This document shows, in pieces, positions 1 to 7,907 of a stretch of DNA of 64,000 nucleotides (within the stretch, counting starts at the first letter, position 1; each line of letters starts with the position of its first letter). Both the position numbers and the translations under genes were made by a program. Origin of the DNA: Streptomyces hyderabadensis (GTDB taxonomy: Bacteria; Actinomycetota; Actinomycetes; Streptomycetales; Streptomycetaceae); contig NZ_JAIOJZ010000014.1 in the NCBI RefSeq assembly GCF_020404845.1, positions 89,852 through 153,851 of the forward strand, written 5' to 3'. Under the pieces are notes generated by a model that worked only from the letters and a program-made list of their open reading frames with translations, was not told the DNA's origin and searched no databases.

Positions 1-248
1 GCATGCCCAAGGTCGCCGACGAGAGCGCCGTCCACTCCGCGGCACGGGCGCTCGGCGCCACCCCGGCCCAGGTGGGGCTCGCCTGGCTGCTGCACCACGC
101 CGCGAACGTGCTGCTCATCCCCGGCACGGCCGACCCCGGCCATCTGGAGGCGAACATCGCCGTCGGACGGATCGCCCTGGACGGCGCCGACATCGCCGCG
201 CTCGACGCCGTGCCCAGCCGCTCCGCGGACCACGTGCGGCTCGGCTGA
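1..248 (+). CDS. Aldo/keto reductase, C-terminal fragment (5' end outside the window)
   Basis: The reading frame is open from the left edge, so this is the tail of a longer gene. The visible residues carry the end of the AKR fold: an ALGATPAQVGLAWLL helix, then the LLIPGTADPGHLEAN stretch that in aldo/keto reductases contacts the 2'-phosphate and adenine of NADPH, then an alternating helix ending in a conserved-type IAALDAV. These enzymes reduce aldehydes and ketones with NADPH in the cytoplasm. Substrate cannot be inferred. The nearest downstream gene is convergent. Confidence 0.85.
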   Translation, partial: MPKVADESAVHSAARALGATPAQVGLAWLLHHAANVLLIPGTADPGHLEANIAVGRIALDGADIAALDAVPSRSADHVRLG

Positions 249-300
249 CGAGGGCGTCGGGGAGGGCGGCCGGCCTTCCCGCGAAGGCTGGCGCGATCCC

Positions 301-861
301 TCAGGTGTCCCGGCCGGGTGACGCCGGGCGCGAGTCGCCGCGGCCGGTGCGGCCGGCCCGGTCCCGCGGGGGTGCGTCGGATTCGAGGCGTACGAAGGGG
401 ATCGCGCGCCCGGCCCGGCGCAACGCCGTCGCGCTGCCGTCGGCGGGCAGGCGCATGAACGCGCACAGCCGGCGTGCGGTGCGCGGGTGTCGTGCCCCGT
501 ACTCCTCCATGAGCGCGGCACCCTCCTCCGGGGCGAGGAAGCGGGCGGTGACCGCGTGGTGCCGGTTCCCGAACTGCAGGACCGTCTTGGGCTGCTCGCG
601 CAGGTTGCGGTACCAGTCGGCCCGCGGGCCGAAGCCGGACGCGACTGTCCAGGCGGGGGCGTCCGGTTCGTAGGCCACCACCTCCAGGGCGACCCGGCGG
701 TCCAGCCCCGAGACCCGTCCCGTGTGGTGCAGCAGCAGCACCCGGCGGCCGAAGAGCGGACCGAGGCCGACGCGGAACAGGAGGATGGGCGCACGGGCGA
801 TCCTGCGGCGCCAGCCCGCGGGCAGGGGAGGGCGGCCGGTCCCCTTGTCCTCGTCCTGCAT
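301..861 (-). CDS. Nitroreductase/deazaflavin (F420)-dependent oxidoreductase family protein
   Basis: About 186 residues. The core HHTGRVSGLDRRVALEVV followed by WTVASGFGPRADWYRNLR is the signature of the split-barrel F420H2-dependent reductase family (PF04075 type), which binds deazaflavin F420 and reduces quinones or other unsaturated substrates. The chosen ATG at 861 has a GGGAGG ribosome-binding site just upstream; the frame stays open further back, but that stretch has no coding character. The C-terminal 30 residues are Arg/Gly-rich and probably disordered. It is transcribed divergently from a MarR regulator, which may control it. Substrate unknown. Confidence 0.8.
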   Translation of the reverse strand: MQDEDKGTGRPPLPAGWRRRIARAPILLFRVGLGPLFGRRVLLLHHTGRVSGLDRRVALEVVAYEPDAPAWTVASGFGPRADWYRNLREQPKTVLQFGNRHHAVTARFLAPEEGAALMEEYGARHPRTARRLCAFMRLPADGSATALRRAGRAIPFVRLESDAPPRDRAGRTGRGDSRPASPGRDT

Positions 862-952
862 GGTCACCTCCCGGTGGTGGTACGACGTCGGCTCCGGCGT
901 CGGCAAGTCGGGATCCGCCCGGTCCGCCGGACAGTGGTCCGCCGGATAGTGG

Positions 953-981
953 ACCTTTGAAGTTTTGCACAGACTAAAGGT
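953..981. promoter_or_regulatory. Inverted repeat in the reductase/MarR divergent intergenic region
   Basis: ACCTTT (953-958) and AAAGGT (976-981) form a perfect 6-bp inverted repeat with a 17-nt AT-richer spacer, in the 161-bp region between two divergent genes. MarR proteins bind such palindromes and often autoregulate while controlling the divergent neighbour. Operator function is inferred. Confidence 0.4.
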
Positions 982-1022
982 TGGCCGAAGGCCCCGGCGC
1001 CCCGGCACGGTAGAAAGGAGTC

Positions 1023-1553
1023 ATGACCGAGCACGAGAGCCCCGTTCAGACCACGGACGACGTGGACGCCGTCACCCGGGAGGTGCTGACCGCGTCGCGG
1101 CTGCTGGTCGCGGTGTCCGCGCGCTCGCTCGCCGAGGTCGAGGAGCGGGTGACGCTGCCGCAGTTCCGCATGCTGGTGGTGCTCACCCGGGGGACCACCA
1201 AACTGGTCACGCTCGCCGAGCAGTTGCAGGTGGCGCCGAGCACGGCGATGCGGATGGTCGACCGGCTGATCGCGGCGGGCCTGGCCGTCCGGCAGCTCAA
1301 CCCCCGCAACCGGCGGGAGACGCTGCTGCAGCTCACGGAGGAAGGGCGCCGCACGGTCGAGCACGTCACGGCCCGCCGGCGCTCCGAGATCGCCGGGATC
1401 GTCGAAATGCTCACCCCGGCCCAGAGGGTGGCGCTCGTGGAGGCCCTTGCCGCCTTCAACCACGCGGGGGCCGAGCCGCCGGCCCCCGCCTCGGACCTGG
1501 TCCGGCCCCGTCCGCCGGGGTGGTCCGACTTCCCGGCGGCCCAGGACGTCTGA
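1023..1553 (+). CDS. MarR family transcriptional regulator
   Basis: A 176-residue winged-helix protein. The helix-turn-helix lies around residues 55-90 (TLAEQLQVAPSTAMRMVDRL), followed by the wing region RQLNPRNRRETLLQLTEEGR, which holds the conserved Arg/Asp-type positions of MarR wings. Flanking helices give the usual dimerisation domain, and length is normal apart from a Pro-rich C-terminal tail of about 25 residues. An AAAGGAG ribosome-binding site precedes the ATG. It likely represses itself and/or the divergent F420-type reductase through the inverted repeat at 953-981. Ligand unknown. Confidence 0.9.
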   Translation: MTEHESPVQTTDDVDAVTREVLTASRLLVAVSARSLAEVEERVTLPQFRMLVVLTRGTTKLVTLAEQLQVAPSTAMRMVDRLIAAGLAVRQLNPRNRRETLLQLTEEGRRTVEHVTARRRSEIAGIVEMLTPAQRVALVEALAAFNHAGAEPPAPASDLVRPRPPGWSDFPAAQDV

Positions 1554-1649
1554 CCCGGGCGGCTCCCGTTCGGGACGGTGAGCGGTGTCGGGCGGACGGA
1601 GGGGCGCGGGAGGGCCGTGGAAGGGGTGCGGAAGGGGCGTGGGAGGGGC

Positions 1650-1880
1650 TCAGTCCATCGGGGCGGGTGGCCGGATCGCCCGCTCCACGGCCCGTTCCAC
1701 CTCACGGCGCGGCACGCCCTGCTCCTCGGCGTATTCGGTGACGGCCCGGACCAGGGCGGCCGTGGCGTCCGACCAGACCGCCAGGGCGACCGTGGCGTTC
1801 TGGCCTGCGTTGTTGCGGTAGCGGTTGTCAGCCGCCTCGACGGCTCGCTGGAGTTCGATGAGGCGTCTCGGGATGTCCAT
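1650..1880 (-). CDS. Small hypothetical protein
   Basis: A 76-residue, mostly helical, charged protein beginning MDIPRRLIELQRAVEAAD. No membrane segment, signal peptide or known catalytic motif. Codon usage is typical of real coding sequence. An alternative ATG lies nine codons upstream; neither start has a strong ribosome-binding site. I do not recognise the family. It is convergent with the MarR gene and shares no obvious operon. Confidence 0.55.
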   Translation of the reverse strand: MDIPRRLIELQRAVEAADNRYRNNAGQNATVALAVWSDATAALVRAVTEYAEEQGVPRREVERAVERAIRPPAPMD

Positions 1881-1935
1881 GATGACGAGCCTAGGGGCGA
1901 TGATCATGGATTTCAGTGCCCGGCCGAGCGCGGTC

Positions 1936-1950
1936 GCCCCCAGCGGGGGC
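1936..1950. repeat. Short GC hairpin
   Basis: GCCCCC and GGGGGC with a 3-nt AGC loop, inside the 283-bp divergent region 1881-2163. It could be a weak terminator or a leader structure; it has no U-tract. Apart from this and the operator-like site at 2075-2088, I see nothing else in the region. Confidence 0.35.
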
Positions 1951-2074
1951 AGTCGTCCTTGCCCCCGCCGTTGCCCGTCGTACCTCAGGCGAGCAGGGTG
2001 GCCTCGGCCCGCACGTCGCGGCGGAGTGTTGACCTTGCGGACGCCCGCCGGTTAGAACGTGGGAACACCGCGAT

Positions 2075-2088
2075 AGCAAGCGGTTGCT
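2075..2088. promoter_or_regulatory. LacI-family operator-like site upstream of the DUF6807 gene
   Basis: AGCAAGCGGTTGCT is a 14-bp near-palindrome with one mismatched pair, whose core fits AANCGNTT, the consensus bound by many LacI/GalR regulators. It lies about 76 bp before the start of the DUF6807 gene. No LacI-type regulator is encoded in the window, so the cognate repressor would be elsewhere. Function inferred. Confidence 0.5.
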
Positions 2089-2163
2089 GAGCCGGATCCG
2101 CAACGGTCGCTCCCACGCCCGGGGTTGGGCGCCGGCCGCCCGCTGCGAGGAAGAGGACCACGC

Positions 2164-3141
2164 ATGACGCTCTCACTGACCCACGTCCACGGAGACCGCA
2201 TCACCGTGGCCCACGGGACGGCCGGAACCGAGCTGCTCTCCTACGTGTACCGCCCCGAGGCCGACTGGGAGGCGCCCAAGCCGTACCTCCACCCGATCAG
2301 GACCCTGTCGGGCGCAGTGGTCACGGACTACCGGCCCAACGACCACCGCTGGCACAAGGGGCTCCAGCTGACCGCCTCCCACCTGTCCGGACAGAACCTG
2401 TGGGGCGGCAACACCTATGTGCACGGCGAGGGTTACCTCGCGCTGCCGGAACGGGTCGGCTCGATGGCCCACGTGGCCTTCGAGGAGGTCGGCGCGGACG
2501 GGGACCGCGCCGTCGTCGCCGAGCGGCTGACCTGGCACCCGCACGGCGGCGAGCTGTGGGCCGAGGAGGAGCGCCGCATCGAGGTCCGCGACGTCGACCC
2601 GGACACCGGCAGCTGGACGCTCACCTGGACGTCGGCGGTCACCAACCGGCGCGCCGAACCCCTGAGGTTCGGCAGCCCCACCACCCACGGACGCCCCGCC
2701 GCCGGATACACCGGACTGTTCTGGCGCGGCCCCCGCGCCTTCCGCGGCGGCCGCGTCTTCACCGCGGAGTCACCGCAGCCGCCGGAGTCGGCCGGAGCGG
2801 CCAGGGCCGCCGGTTCCGGCGAGTCCTGCGAGGCCGGCCTGATGGGCTCGCAAGCCCCCTGGCTGGCCTACGTCGGCGAGCACGACGGACGCGACGGCCA
2901 CGCCACCCTCGTCTTCGAACACGCCCCCGGCAACGACCACTTGGGCGAGAAGGGCGCCCACCCGGCGCACTGGTTCGTGCGCAGCGACCCCTTCGCCGCG
3001 GTCGCACCGTCCTGGGCGTTCCACGAGGAACTGGTCCTGCCGCCCGGCGAAACCCTCTCCCGCGCCTACCGCGTGGTCGTCGCCGACGGCGCCTGGGACC
3101 GCGCCCGGGTCGCCTCCCACCTGGCGGAACTCGCGTGGTGA
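2164..3141 (+). CDS. DUF6807 (PmoA-like) family protein
   Basis: A 325-residue protein matching the PmoA/DUF6807 family, which often sits beside Gfo/Idh/MocA oxidoreductases and sugar-utilisation genes. Visible family features are the N-terminal YVYRPEADWEAPKPYLHPIR, the DHRWHKGLQ stretch, GSPTTHGRPAAGYTGLFWRGPR, and a C-terminal HWFVRSDPFAAVAPSWAFHE. The many conserved His residues suggest a beta-rich fold that may bind metal or carbohydrate. The ATG at 2164 has GAGGAAGAGG upstream. The LacI-type operator-like site points to carbohydrate-responsive control. Biochemical role unproven. It seems to be monocistronic. Confidence 0.8.
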   Translation: MTLSLTHVHGDRITVAHGTAGTELLSYVYRPEADWEAPKPYLHPIRTLSGAVVTDYRPNDHRWHKGLQLTASHLSGQNLWGGNTYVHGEGYLALPERVGSMAHVAFEEVGADGDRAVVAERLTWHPHGGELWAEEERRIEVRDVDPDTGSWTLTWTSAVTNRRAEPLRFGSPTTHGRPAAGYTGLFWRGPRAFRGGRVFTAESPQPPESAGAARAAGSGESCEAGLMGSQAPWLAYVGEHDGRDGHATLVFEHAPGNDHLGEKGAHPAHWFVRSDPFAAVAPSWAFHEELVLPPGETLSRAYRVVVADGAWDRARVASHLAELAW

Positions 3142-3310
3142 GCCCGACGTACGGCGGCTTCCCGGCGGGCCTGCGTTCCACGGGGGAGCGGGCGGACCCG
3201 GCCGCGGACCGCGGTAGTCGACACCACCTCCCCACGACGGCCGGCGACCTGGTACGGACGCCCCGCTGACGGCCCGCGCACGGCCGGTGGTGTGAGAAGA
3301 TCCCGGACCC

Positions 3311-4345
3311 ATGAGTGAAGCGACACGAGCGACGGACGCGACGGACGCGACACCGACCGACGTGGTCCTCGCCGGGTACGGCCCGGTCGGGCAGGCCTAC
3401 GCCGAGCGGCTGGCCCGGGACGGTGCGGCGCTCGCACGGCGTCACGGCGTACGGCCGCGGGTGGCCGCCGTCCGTGCGAGCGCGGCCCAGTGCCTGCCGG
3501 ACGCGGACGGGGCGCCGCCGCCGCGCTCGGAATGGGGCCCCGCACGGCCCCTGGACGAGACCTTGGACCGCACCGGCGCGCAGGTGTTCGTGCAGGCCGT
3601 CCCGTCCTCGCCGGAACTGCGCGAGCGCGCCGCGCAGGAGGCGGTGACCGCACTGCGCCGGGGCGTCCACGTGGTGACGGCCACCAAGAGCCACCTGCTC
3701 ACGCACTGGCGGGAACTCGACGCCGCCGCCCGGGCGGGCGGCAGCATGATCAGGATCTCCGGGGCCACCGGGGCGGCCCTCCCGGCGGGCGACCTGTCGC
3801 GGACCTCCCTGCGCGGCCTGGACTGCCGCACCATCCGCGCCTGCCCCAACGGCACCGTCACCTTCGTACTCGACCGCCTCGCCGACGGCGACACGCTCAG
3901 CGACGCGATCCGGGCCGCACGGCTCAGGGGCATCGCCGAGGCGGACCCTTCGGCGGACCTGTCGGGCGCGGACGCCGCCACCAAGGTGCGCCTGCTGGCC
4001 GCGCTGGCCTGGGGCTGGGACCCGGCCGAGGTGCGGGTGCGGGCGCAGCCGGTCGACGGGAGCACCCGCGGCCGGGCCCTGGACGCGGCGTCCAGGGCCC
4101 GTCGGCTGCGGGCGGTCGCCGCCGCGTCGGTGGCCGAGCCCGGCGTCGTGCGGGTACGGCTGGAGGAGACGGCGCCGGGGGACCCGCTGCACGCCCTGAC
4201 CGGGCCGGAGAAGGCCGTGGTCTTCGGCTGTCCGGACGCGGGCGACGTGACCGTGAGCGGCGGACGGTCGAGCCCGGTGGGCGCGGCGCTGGCCCTGGTG
4301 CGGGACACCGTCGAGGTCACGGCCCCGCGCACGGGCTTTCACTGA
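3311..4345 (+). CDS. Homoserine dehydrogenase-like protein
   Basis: A 344-residue protein with an N-terminal Rossmann motif VVLAGYGPVGQAY, the VVTATKSHLL segment that carries the active-site Lys of homoserine dehydrogenases, and the C-terminal catalytic signature RGIAEADPSADLSGADAATK. Homoserine dehydrogenase reduces aspartate semialdehyde to homoserine with NAD(P)H in the Thr/Met pathway. There is no ACT regulatory domain and no adjacent thrC/thrB, so this is probably a paralogue with a specialised role rather than the housekeeping Hom. The last ~70 residues resemble the C-terminal sheet of the family. Confidence 0.8.
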   Translation: MSEATRATDATDATPTDVVLAGYGPVGQAYAERLARDGAALARRHGVRPRVAAVRASAAQCLPDADGAPPPRSEWGPARPLDETLDRTGAQVFVQAVPSSPELRERAAQEAVTALRRGVHVVTATKSHLLTHWRELDAAARAGGSMIRISGATGAALPAGDLSRTSLRGLDCRTIRACPNGTVTFVLDRLADGDTLSDAIRAARLRGIAEADPSADLSGADAATKVRLLAALAWGWDPAEVRVRAQPVDGSTRGRALDAASRARRLRAVAAASVAEPGVVRVRLEETAPGDPLHALTGPEKAVVFGCPDAGDVTVSGGRSSPVGAALALVRDTVEVTAPRTGFH

Positions 4346-4378
4346 CCACACGGGTGGGCGGCCGCCCGCGCGGGAGGC

Positions 4379-5368
4379 TCACGACACGGTGATCACGGTC
4401 TTGCCGCAGGCGTGGCCCTCCTCGACGTGCCGCACCGCCTCCGCCGTGCCGGCCAGGGCGAAGGTCCGGCCGACCACGGGAGTGAGCTGTCCGGCCTCGA
4501 CGAGCGAGGTGACGGCGAGCAGGTCCTCGCGGGCCGGTCCGTCCGGCGTCGCGGGCATGATCGGACGCAGCCGCTGCCGGGTGACCGCGTTGACCGCCGC
4601 CAGTTCCAGCATGGCGCCGATCGCCCCGAACACCCGGCCGGGGGAGCCGCCCCCGTTGGCCACCAGGACACCCGCCGGGGCCAGCGCCCGGCGCAGCCGG
4701 CCCAGCGGGTGGTTGCCCACGTTGTCCAGGATCACGTCGTAGCGCTCGCGTTGGCGGGTGAAGTCCTCGCGGGCGTAGTCCAGGACGTGGGCCGCGCCCA
4801 GCGAACGCACCAGGTCGGTGTTCCCGGCGCTGCACACCCCGGTGACCTCCGCGTCCAGGACCGCGGCGATCTGCACCGCGAAGGTGCCCACCCCGCCGCC
4901 CGCCCCGTTGACCAGCACCCGCTGCCCGGACCGCACGCGCCCGACGGTCCGGATGCCGCGCAGCGCGGTCACCGCGGCCATCGGCAGTGCCGCGGCCTGC
5001 TCGAAGGTCAGGTCCGCGGGCACGGGCACCAGCAACGGTGCCACGGTGCAGGCGAACTCGGCGAAGGCACCCGGGCAGAAGCCCAGGACCCGATCGCCGG
5101 GGGAGAGCCCCCGCACGCCCGCACCGACCCGCTCCACCACCCCCGCCGCGTCGATGCCGGCCACCCGGGACTTGGGCCGGGTCAGCCCCATGCCCCCCAA
5201 CAGCCGTGCCGCGTACGGGTCTCCGCGCAGCATGTGCCAGTCGTAGGGGTTCACCGCGGCGGCGTGCACCCGCACCAGTACCTGCCCGGCCCCGGCGGAA
5301 GGCTCGTCGACGTCCCGCAGCCGCAGACTGTCCGGGGGGCCGAACCGCTCCTGGACCACTGCCTTCAT
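4379..5368 (-). CDS. NADP-dependent oxidoreductase, quinone oxidoreductase (zeta-crystallin/MDR) type
   Basis: A 329-residue medium-chain dehydrogenase/reductase. The GroES-like domain spans roughly 1-120 (VHAAAVNPYDWHMLRGDP). The nucleotide-binding domain begins with VLVNGAGGGVGTFAVQIA around residue 150. The structural-zinc cysteine quartet and catalytic zinc ligands of true alcohol dehydrogenases are absent, so it belongs to the zinc-free quinone reductase branch that reduces enones or quinones with NADPH. A good promoter lies upstream at 5429-5457. Convergent with the homoserine-dehydrogenase-like gene. Confidence 0.85.
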   Translation of the reverse strand: MKAVVQERFGPPDSLRLRDVDEPSAGAGQVLVRVHAAAVNPYDWHMLRGDPYAARLLGGMGLTRPKSRVAGIDAAGVVERVGAGVRGLSPGDRVLGFCPGAFAEFACTVAPLLVPVPADLTFEQAAALPMAAVTALRGIRTVGRVRSGQRVLVNGAGGGVGTFAVQIAAVLDAEVTGVCSAGNTDLVRSLGAAHVLDYAREDFTRQRERYDVILDNVGNHPLGRLRRALAPAGVLVANGGGSPGRVFGAIGAMLELAAVNAVTRQRLRPIMPATPDGPAREDLLAVTSLVEAGQLTPVVGRTFALAGTAEAVRHVEEGHACGKTVITVS

Positions 5369-5706
5369 CGCCCTGCCACCATCCCCTCGGGTGCCCTCGG
5401 GACCGATCGCGGGTCGCGCGGTGAGGGCACCGTAGGGGTACCGCCCACCGTCGTCAATGGCCCGACGGGACGGCCCGGTTCACGGGCGGCCCGGTACGGC
5501 GTCCCGGGCGTCCCACGGCGTCCCGCGGTGTCGACATCCGGTCCGGCGAACCCGCAGGCCGGGCGCGGGACGTCCCCGTCCCCCGCCAGGTCGGCGGCAG
5601 AGCTGGCGGGACGCACCGGCCCGCCCCCATCGTCGTGGGTGCCGCCCGGTACGGACGGCGCAAGTCAGGCATCCGGCACCACGACCCACAGGGGGAAGCC
5701 GTGCGA
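5369..5706. other. 338-bp divergent intergenic region
   Basis: Lies between the minus-strand oxidoreductase and the plus-strand peptidoglycan-binding protein. It contains the minus-strand promoter at 5429-5457 and, next to the downstream start, a GGGGGAAG ribosome-binding site (5691-5698). No credible additional gene or other repeat was seen. Confidence 0.6.
5429..5457 (-). promoter_or_regulatory. Vegetative-type promoter of the quinone-oxidoreductase-like gene
   Basis: On the minus strand, TTGACG (5452-5457) is separated by exactly 17 nt from TACGGT (5429-5434), a good fit to Streptomyces sigma-HrdB promoters. Transcription would start near 5422, giving a leader of about 55 nt before the ATG at 5368. 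Confidence 0.55.
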
Positions 5707-6165
5707 ATGAACACGATGACCAGGACGCTCGTGAGCCTCACCGCCGCCGCCGGTGTCGCGGCCGGCGGACTCGCGGGCGCCGCGACCGCCACCGCTCAGC
5801 CCGCCCGCTCCGCACCGGCCGCCGTGAGCACCAGGGACGCCGCTGCGCTGGCGGTGAACAACCTCGGCCTGAGCACGACGCAGGCCAGGTACGTGCAGTG
5901 CTGGATCAAGGCCAAGTGGAACTACAAGGGCGCCCTGGACGGGCAACTCGGCACGCAGAGCTGGAAGTCCCTGCAGCGCTGGCTCAAGACGCACTGGGGC
6001 TACAAGGACGACATCGACGGCATCGTCGGCAAGAACACCGTCAGCGCCCTGCAGCGCGACCTGAAGAAGTACCACGGCTACCAGGGCAAGATCGACGGCA
6101 TCGCCGGAGCGAAGACCAAGGCCGCCTTCAAGGACTTCGCGGCCGACTCCAAGCCGTACTGCTGA
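5707..6165 (+). CDS. Secreted peptidoglycan-binding repeat protein
   Basis: A 152-residue protein with a Sec signal peptide (MNTMTRTLVS start, Ala/Gly-rich hydrophobic core, processing expected near residue 30). The mature part carries three consecutive ~27-residue units of the pattern W/H-x-Y-(K/Q)-x(2)-(I/L)-DG-x(2)-G-x(2)-(T/S), starting near residues 70, 97 and 123. They resemble PG_binding_1 domains (the DGIxGxxT motif) of wall hydrolases. No catalytic domain is attached, so it may be a wall-binding accessory or inhibitor protein. The first Cys in the repeats and the C-terminal Cys could form a disulphide. Start chosen from GGGGGAAG. Confidence 0.8.
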   Translation: MNTMTRTLVSLTAAAGVAAGGLAGAATATAQPARSAPAAVSTRDAAALAVNNLGLSTTQARYVQCWIKAKWNYKGALDGQLGTQSWKSLQRWLKTHWGYKDDIDGIVGKNTVSALQRDLKKYHGYQGKIDGIAGAKTKAAFKDFAADSKPYC

Positions 6166-6186
6166 ACGGAGCGGCAGCGGTGACCG

Positions 6187-6227
6187 CCCACGCCGGCCGG
6201 GTGCCTACGGGTGCCGGCCGGCGTGGG
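6187..6227. terminator. Bidirectional terminator, 14-bp stem
   Basis: CCCACGCCGGCCGG (6187-6200) is exactly complementary to CCGGCCGGCGTGGG (6214-6227) around a 13-nt loop. It lies between convergent genes and covers the last codons and stop of the GNAT gene, so it can terminate both transcripts. Confidence 0.8.
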
Positions 6228-7086
6228 TGAAGTCGTAGGCGCAGAAGTCGGCGAGCGGGACGTATCCGAGGCGCCGGTAGAGGGCGTTGCTGGTGCGGTT
6301 GGCGGGGTCGGTGAACAGCACGACCTCCGTCGCGCCCGCGGCCAGCGCGGCCCGGCTCACCTCGACCGTCACGGCGGCCGCGTAGCCGTGGCCGCGCCGC
6401 GGCGCCGGGGTGTAAACGGGGTCGATCCGGACCTGGCCGCCGACCAGCGGGTTCGCGCCCGCCATGGAGACGGGCGTGCCGTCCGGGGTCTCCCAGAAGG
6501 TGTAGCGCTTCTCGGCGAAGCGCGTACCGGCCCAGGTCCCGGCGTCGACGGTCACCACCTCGCCGACGTCCGCGGCGAACTCCCGGCACCAGCGCACGAG
6601 TTGCTCGTGGTCCCGCTCGCCCGCGATCCGGCACCCGCCCGCCGGCGGACGCGGCGGCGGGGTGAGCGTGCCGAGCCGGTGCAGACGGGCGCCCCAACCG
6701 CGCACGGGGGCGGCGCCGGTGTGCCGCCGCCAGGCGCCGGCGAAGGCGGTGGCGGTCGCGTCGTCGGAGAGCACGCCCGAGGGGCGCCGGCCGAGACCGA
6801 CCAGATGGGTGGCGAGGGAGTCGGCCTGCCCGGGGGAGAGGGCGGTGAGGGTCAGCCGGCCGGTCGGCGGGCGCAGGAGGGCGGCGCGGACCTCGCCGTC
6901 CTCCACCAGCCACCCGAAGCCGGTGGCGCCCGCTCCGGAGGCGGTGGCCCCTGCGCCCTGTGTGCGCAGCTTCTGGACCGCCGTCAGGGGCGTGGTGTGC
7001 ACGGCGGGGCGCGAGCACAGGAAGTCCCAGGCCCCGGCCAGGAAGTCGTCGAGGTCTTCGGTGAGGTGCCAGCCGTCCGGTCGCAT
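6205..7086 (-). CDS. GNAT family N-acetyltransferase
   Basis: A 293-residue protein. The C-terminal half (about 150-290) is a typical GNAT domain. Motif A appears as VYTPAPRRGHGYAAAVT, with the RxxGxG/A loop that grips acetyl-CoA pyrophosphate, followed by EVVLFTDPANRTSNALYRRLGY, the motif-B Asn/Tyr region. The N-terminal half is a divergent GNAT-like or substrate-selecting domain. Function is transfer of an acetyl group to an unknown amine. Its stop codon lies within the bidirectional terminator. It is tail-to-tail with the wall-binding protein. Confidence 0.85.
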   Translation of the reverse strand: MRPDGWHLTEDLDDFLAGAWDFLCSRPAVHTTPLTAVQKLRTQGAGATASGAGATGFGWLVEDGEVRAALLRPPTGRLTLTALSPGQADSLATHLVGLGRRPSGVLSDDATATAFAGAWRRHTGAAPVRGWGARLHRLGTLTPPPRPPAGGCRIAGERDHEQLVRWCREFAADVGEVVTVDAGTWAGTRFAEKRYTFWETPDGTPVSMAGANPLVGGQVRIDPVYTPAPRRGHGYAAAVTVEVSRAALAAGATEVVLFTDPANRTSNALYRRLGYVPLADFCAYDFTHAGRHP

Positions 7087-7159
7087 GCCTCATGATCTCC
7101 GAAACCGCCCGGCGGCGGGGGCGTTCGTCAAGACGTCCGGCACCGGACCCGGCAGTACG

Positions 7160-7774
7160 TCAGAGGACGTCGTAGAGCAGATGTGTGGCGTTCGGGGTGG
7201 GGTGCGCGCTCCGCCGGGACAGGGTGTGCGGTGTCCCGCCGGTGAACAGCGGTGTGCCGGAGCCCAGCAGGACGGGCGCCAGGTGCAGGGACAGCACGTC
7301 GACCAGCCCGGCGTCGAGCGCCGAGCCGATCAGGGCGCCACCGCCCATGAGGACGACGTCGAGGTCCCCGCCGCGGTCCGCCGAAGCCGCCTCGGCACGC
7401 TCGCGCGCCGCCGTCACGGCGTCGGAGAGCCCGGTCGTGACGAAGGTCCAGTCGAGGCCGGTGAGCCGCACCGAGGCCGGGGGCGAACTCGTCACGACGA
7501 CGAACGGGGGCCGGCCGACCTCCGCGGCGCCGTAGCCGACGGTGTCGTCCCAGCCGCCCGGCCCGTCGACCAGGTCGAAGAGGCGGCGGCCGAGGACGAC
7601 GGCGCCCGAGCGGGCGGTCGTCTCCCGCACGATCCGGCGCTCCTCCGGGTCGTCCGAGAACGCCCAGGTGTGCAGGGCCTCGCCGCCGGTGCCCAGGCCG
7701 TTGCCCGGGCCGGGATCGGGCCCGGTGACACAGCCGTCCAGGGAGACCGAGATGTCCGCGATGATCCGAGTCAT
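7160..7774 (-). CDS. Dihydrofolate reductase/RibD C-terminal-domain family protein
   Basis: A 204-residue protein beginning MTRIIADISVSLDGCVTG, the start typical of the RibD_C/DHFR-like family. It continues with VVLGRRLFDLVDGPGGW, VLMGGGALIGSALDAGLVDVL (NADPH-binding and strand-helix core) and a terminal LLGSGTPLF. These proteins reduce pterin-, pyrimidine- or other heterocycle-like substrates with NADPH; many in actinomycetes have no known substrate. It heads away from the glycerophosphotransferase gene, so the 164-bp region between them is divergent. Confidence 0.85.
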   Translation of the reverse strand: MTRIIADISVSLDGCVTGPDPGPGNGLGTGGEALHTWAFSDDPEERRIVRETTARSGAVVLGRRLFDLVDGPGGWDDTVGYGAAEVGRPPFVVVTSSPPASVRLTGLDWTFVTTGLSDAVTAARERAEAASADRGGDLDVVLMGGGALIGSALDAGLVDVLSLHLAPVLLGSGTPLFTGGTPHTLSRRSAHPTPNATHLLYDVL

Positions 7775-7875
7775 ACAGGGTGGACCCGGCGGGGCGTCCG
7801 AACTCATCGCTCCCGGACGCGGCGGATGGCGGTTCCGTACTTCCCGAGACCTTCACAGCCCATGTACAACGATTC

Positions 7876-7890
7876 ACAAGCTTCGCTTGT
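7876..7890. repeat. Small inverted repeat in the glycerophosphotransferase leader
   Basis: ACAAGC (7876-7881) and GCTTGT (7885-7890) around a 3-nt loop, about 50 bp before the start of the downstream gene. It could be an operator or a short mRNA hairpin. Additional TTCAC words occur at 7852 and 7873. Confidence 0.35.
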
Positions 7891-7907
7891 CTCCCTGTCC
7901 GGTCACG

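Noticed and set aside
4356..4367. GGGCGGCCGCCC palindrome between convergent genes, considered as a terminator
   Set aside because: It has no loop and no U-tract; more likely chance palindromy in GC-rich DNA.
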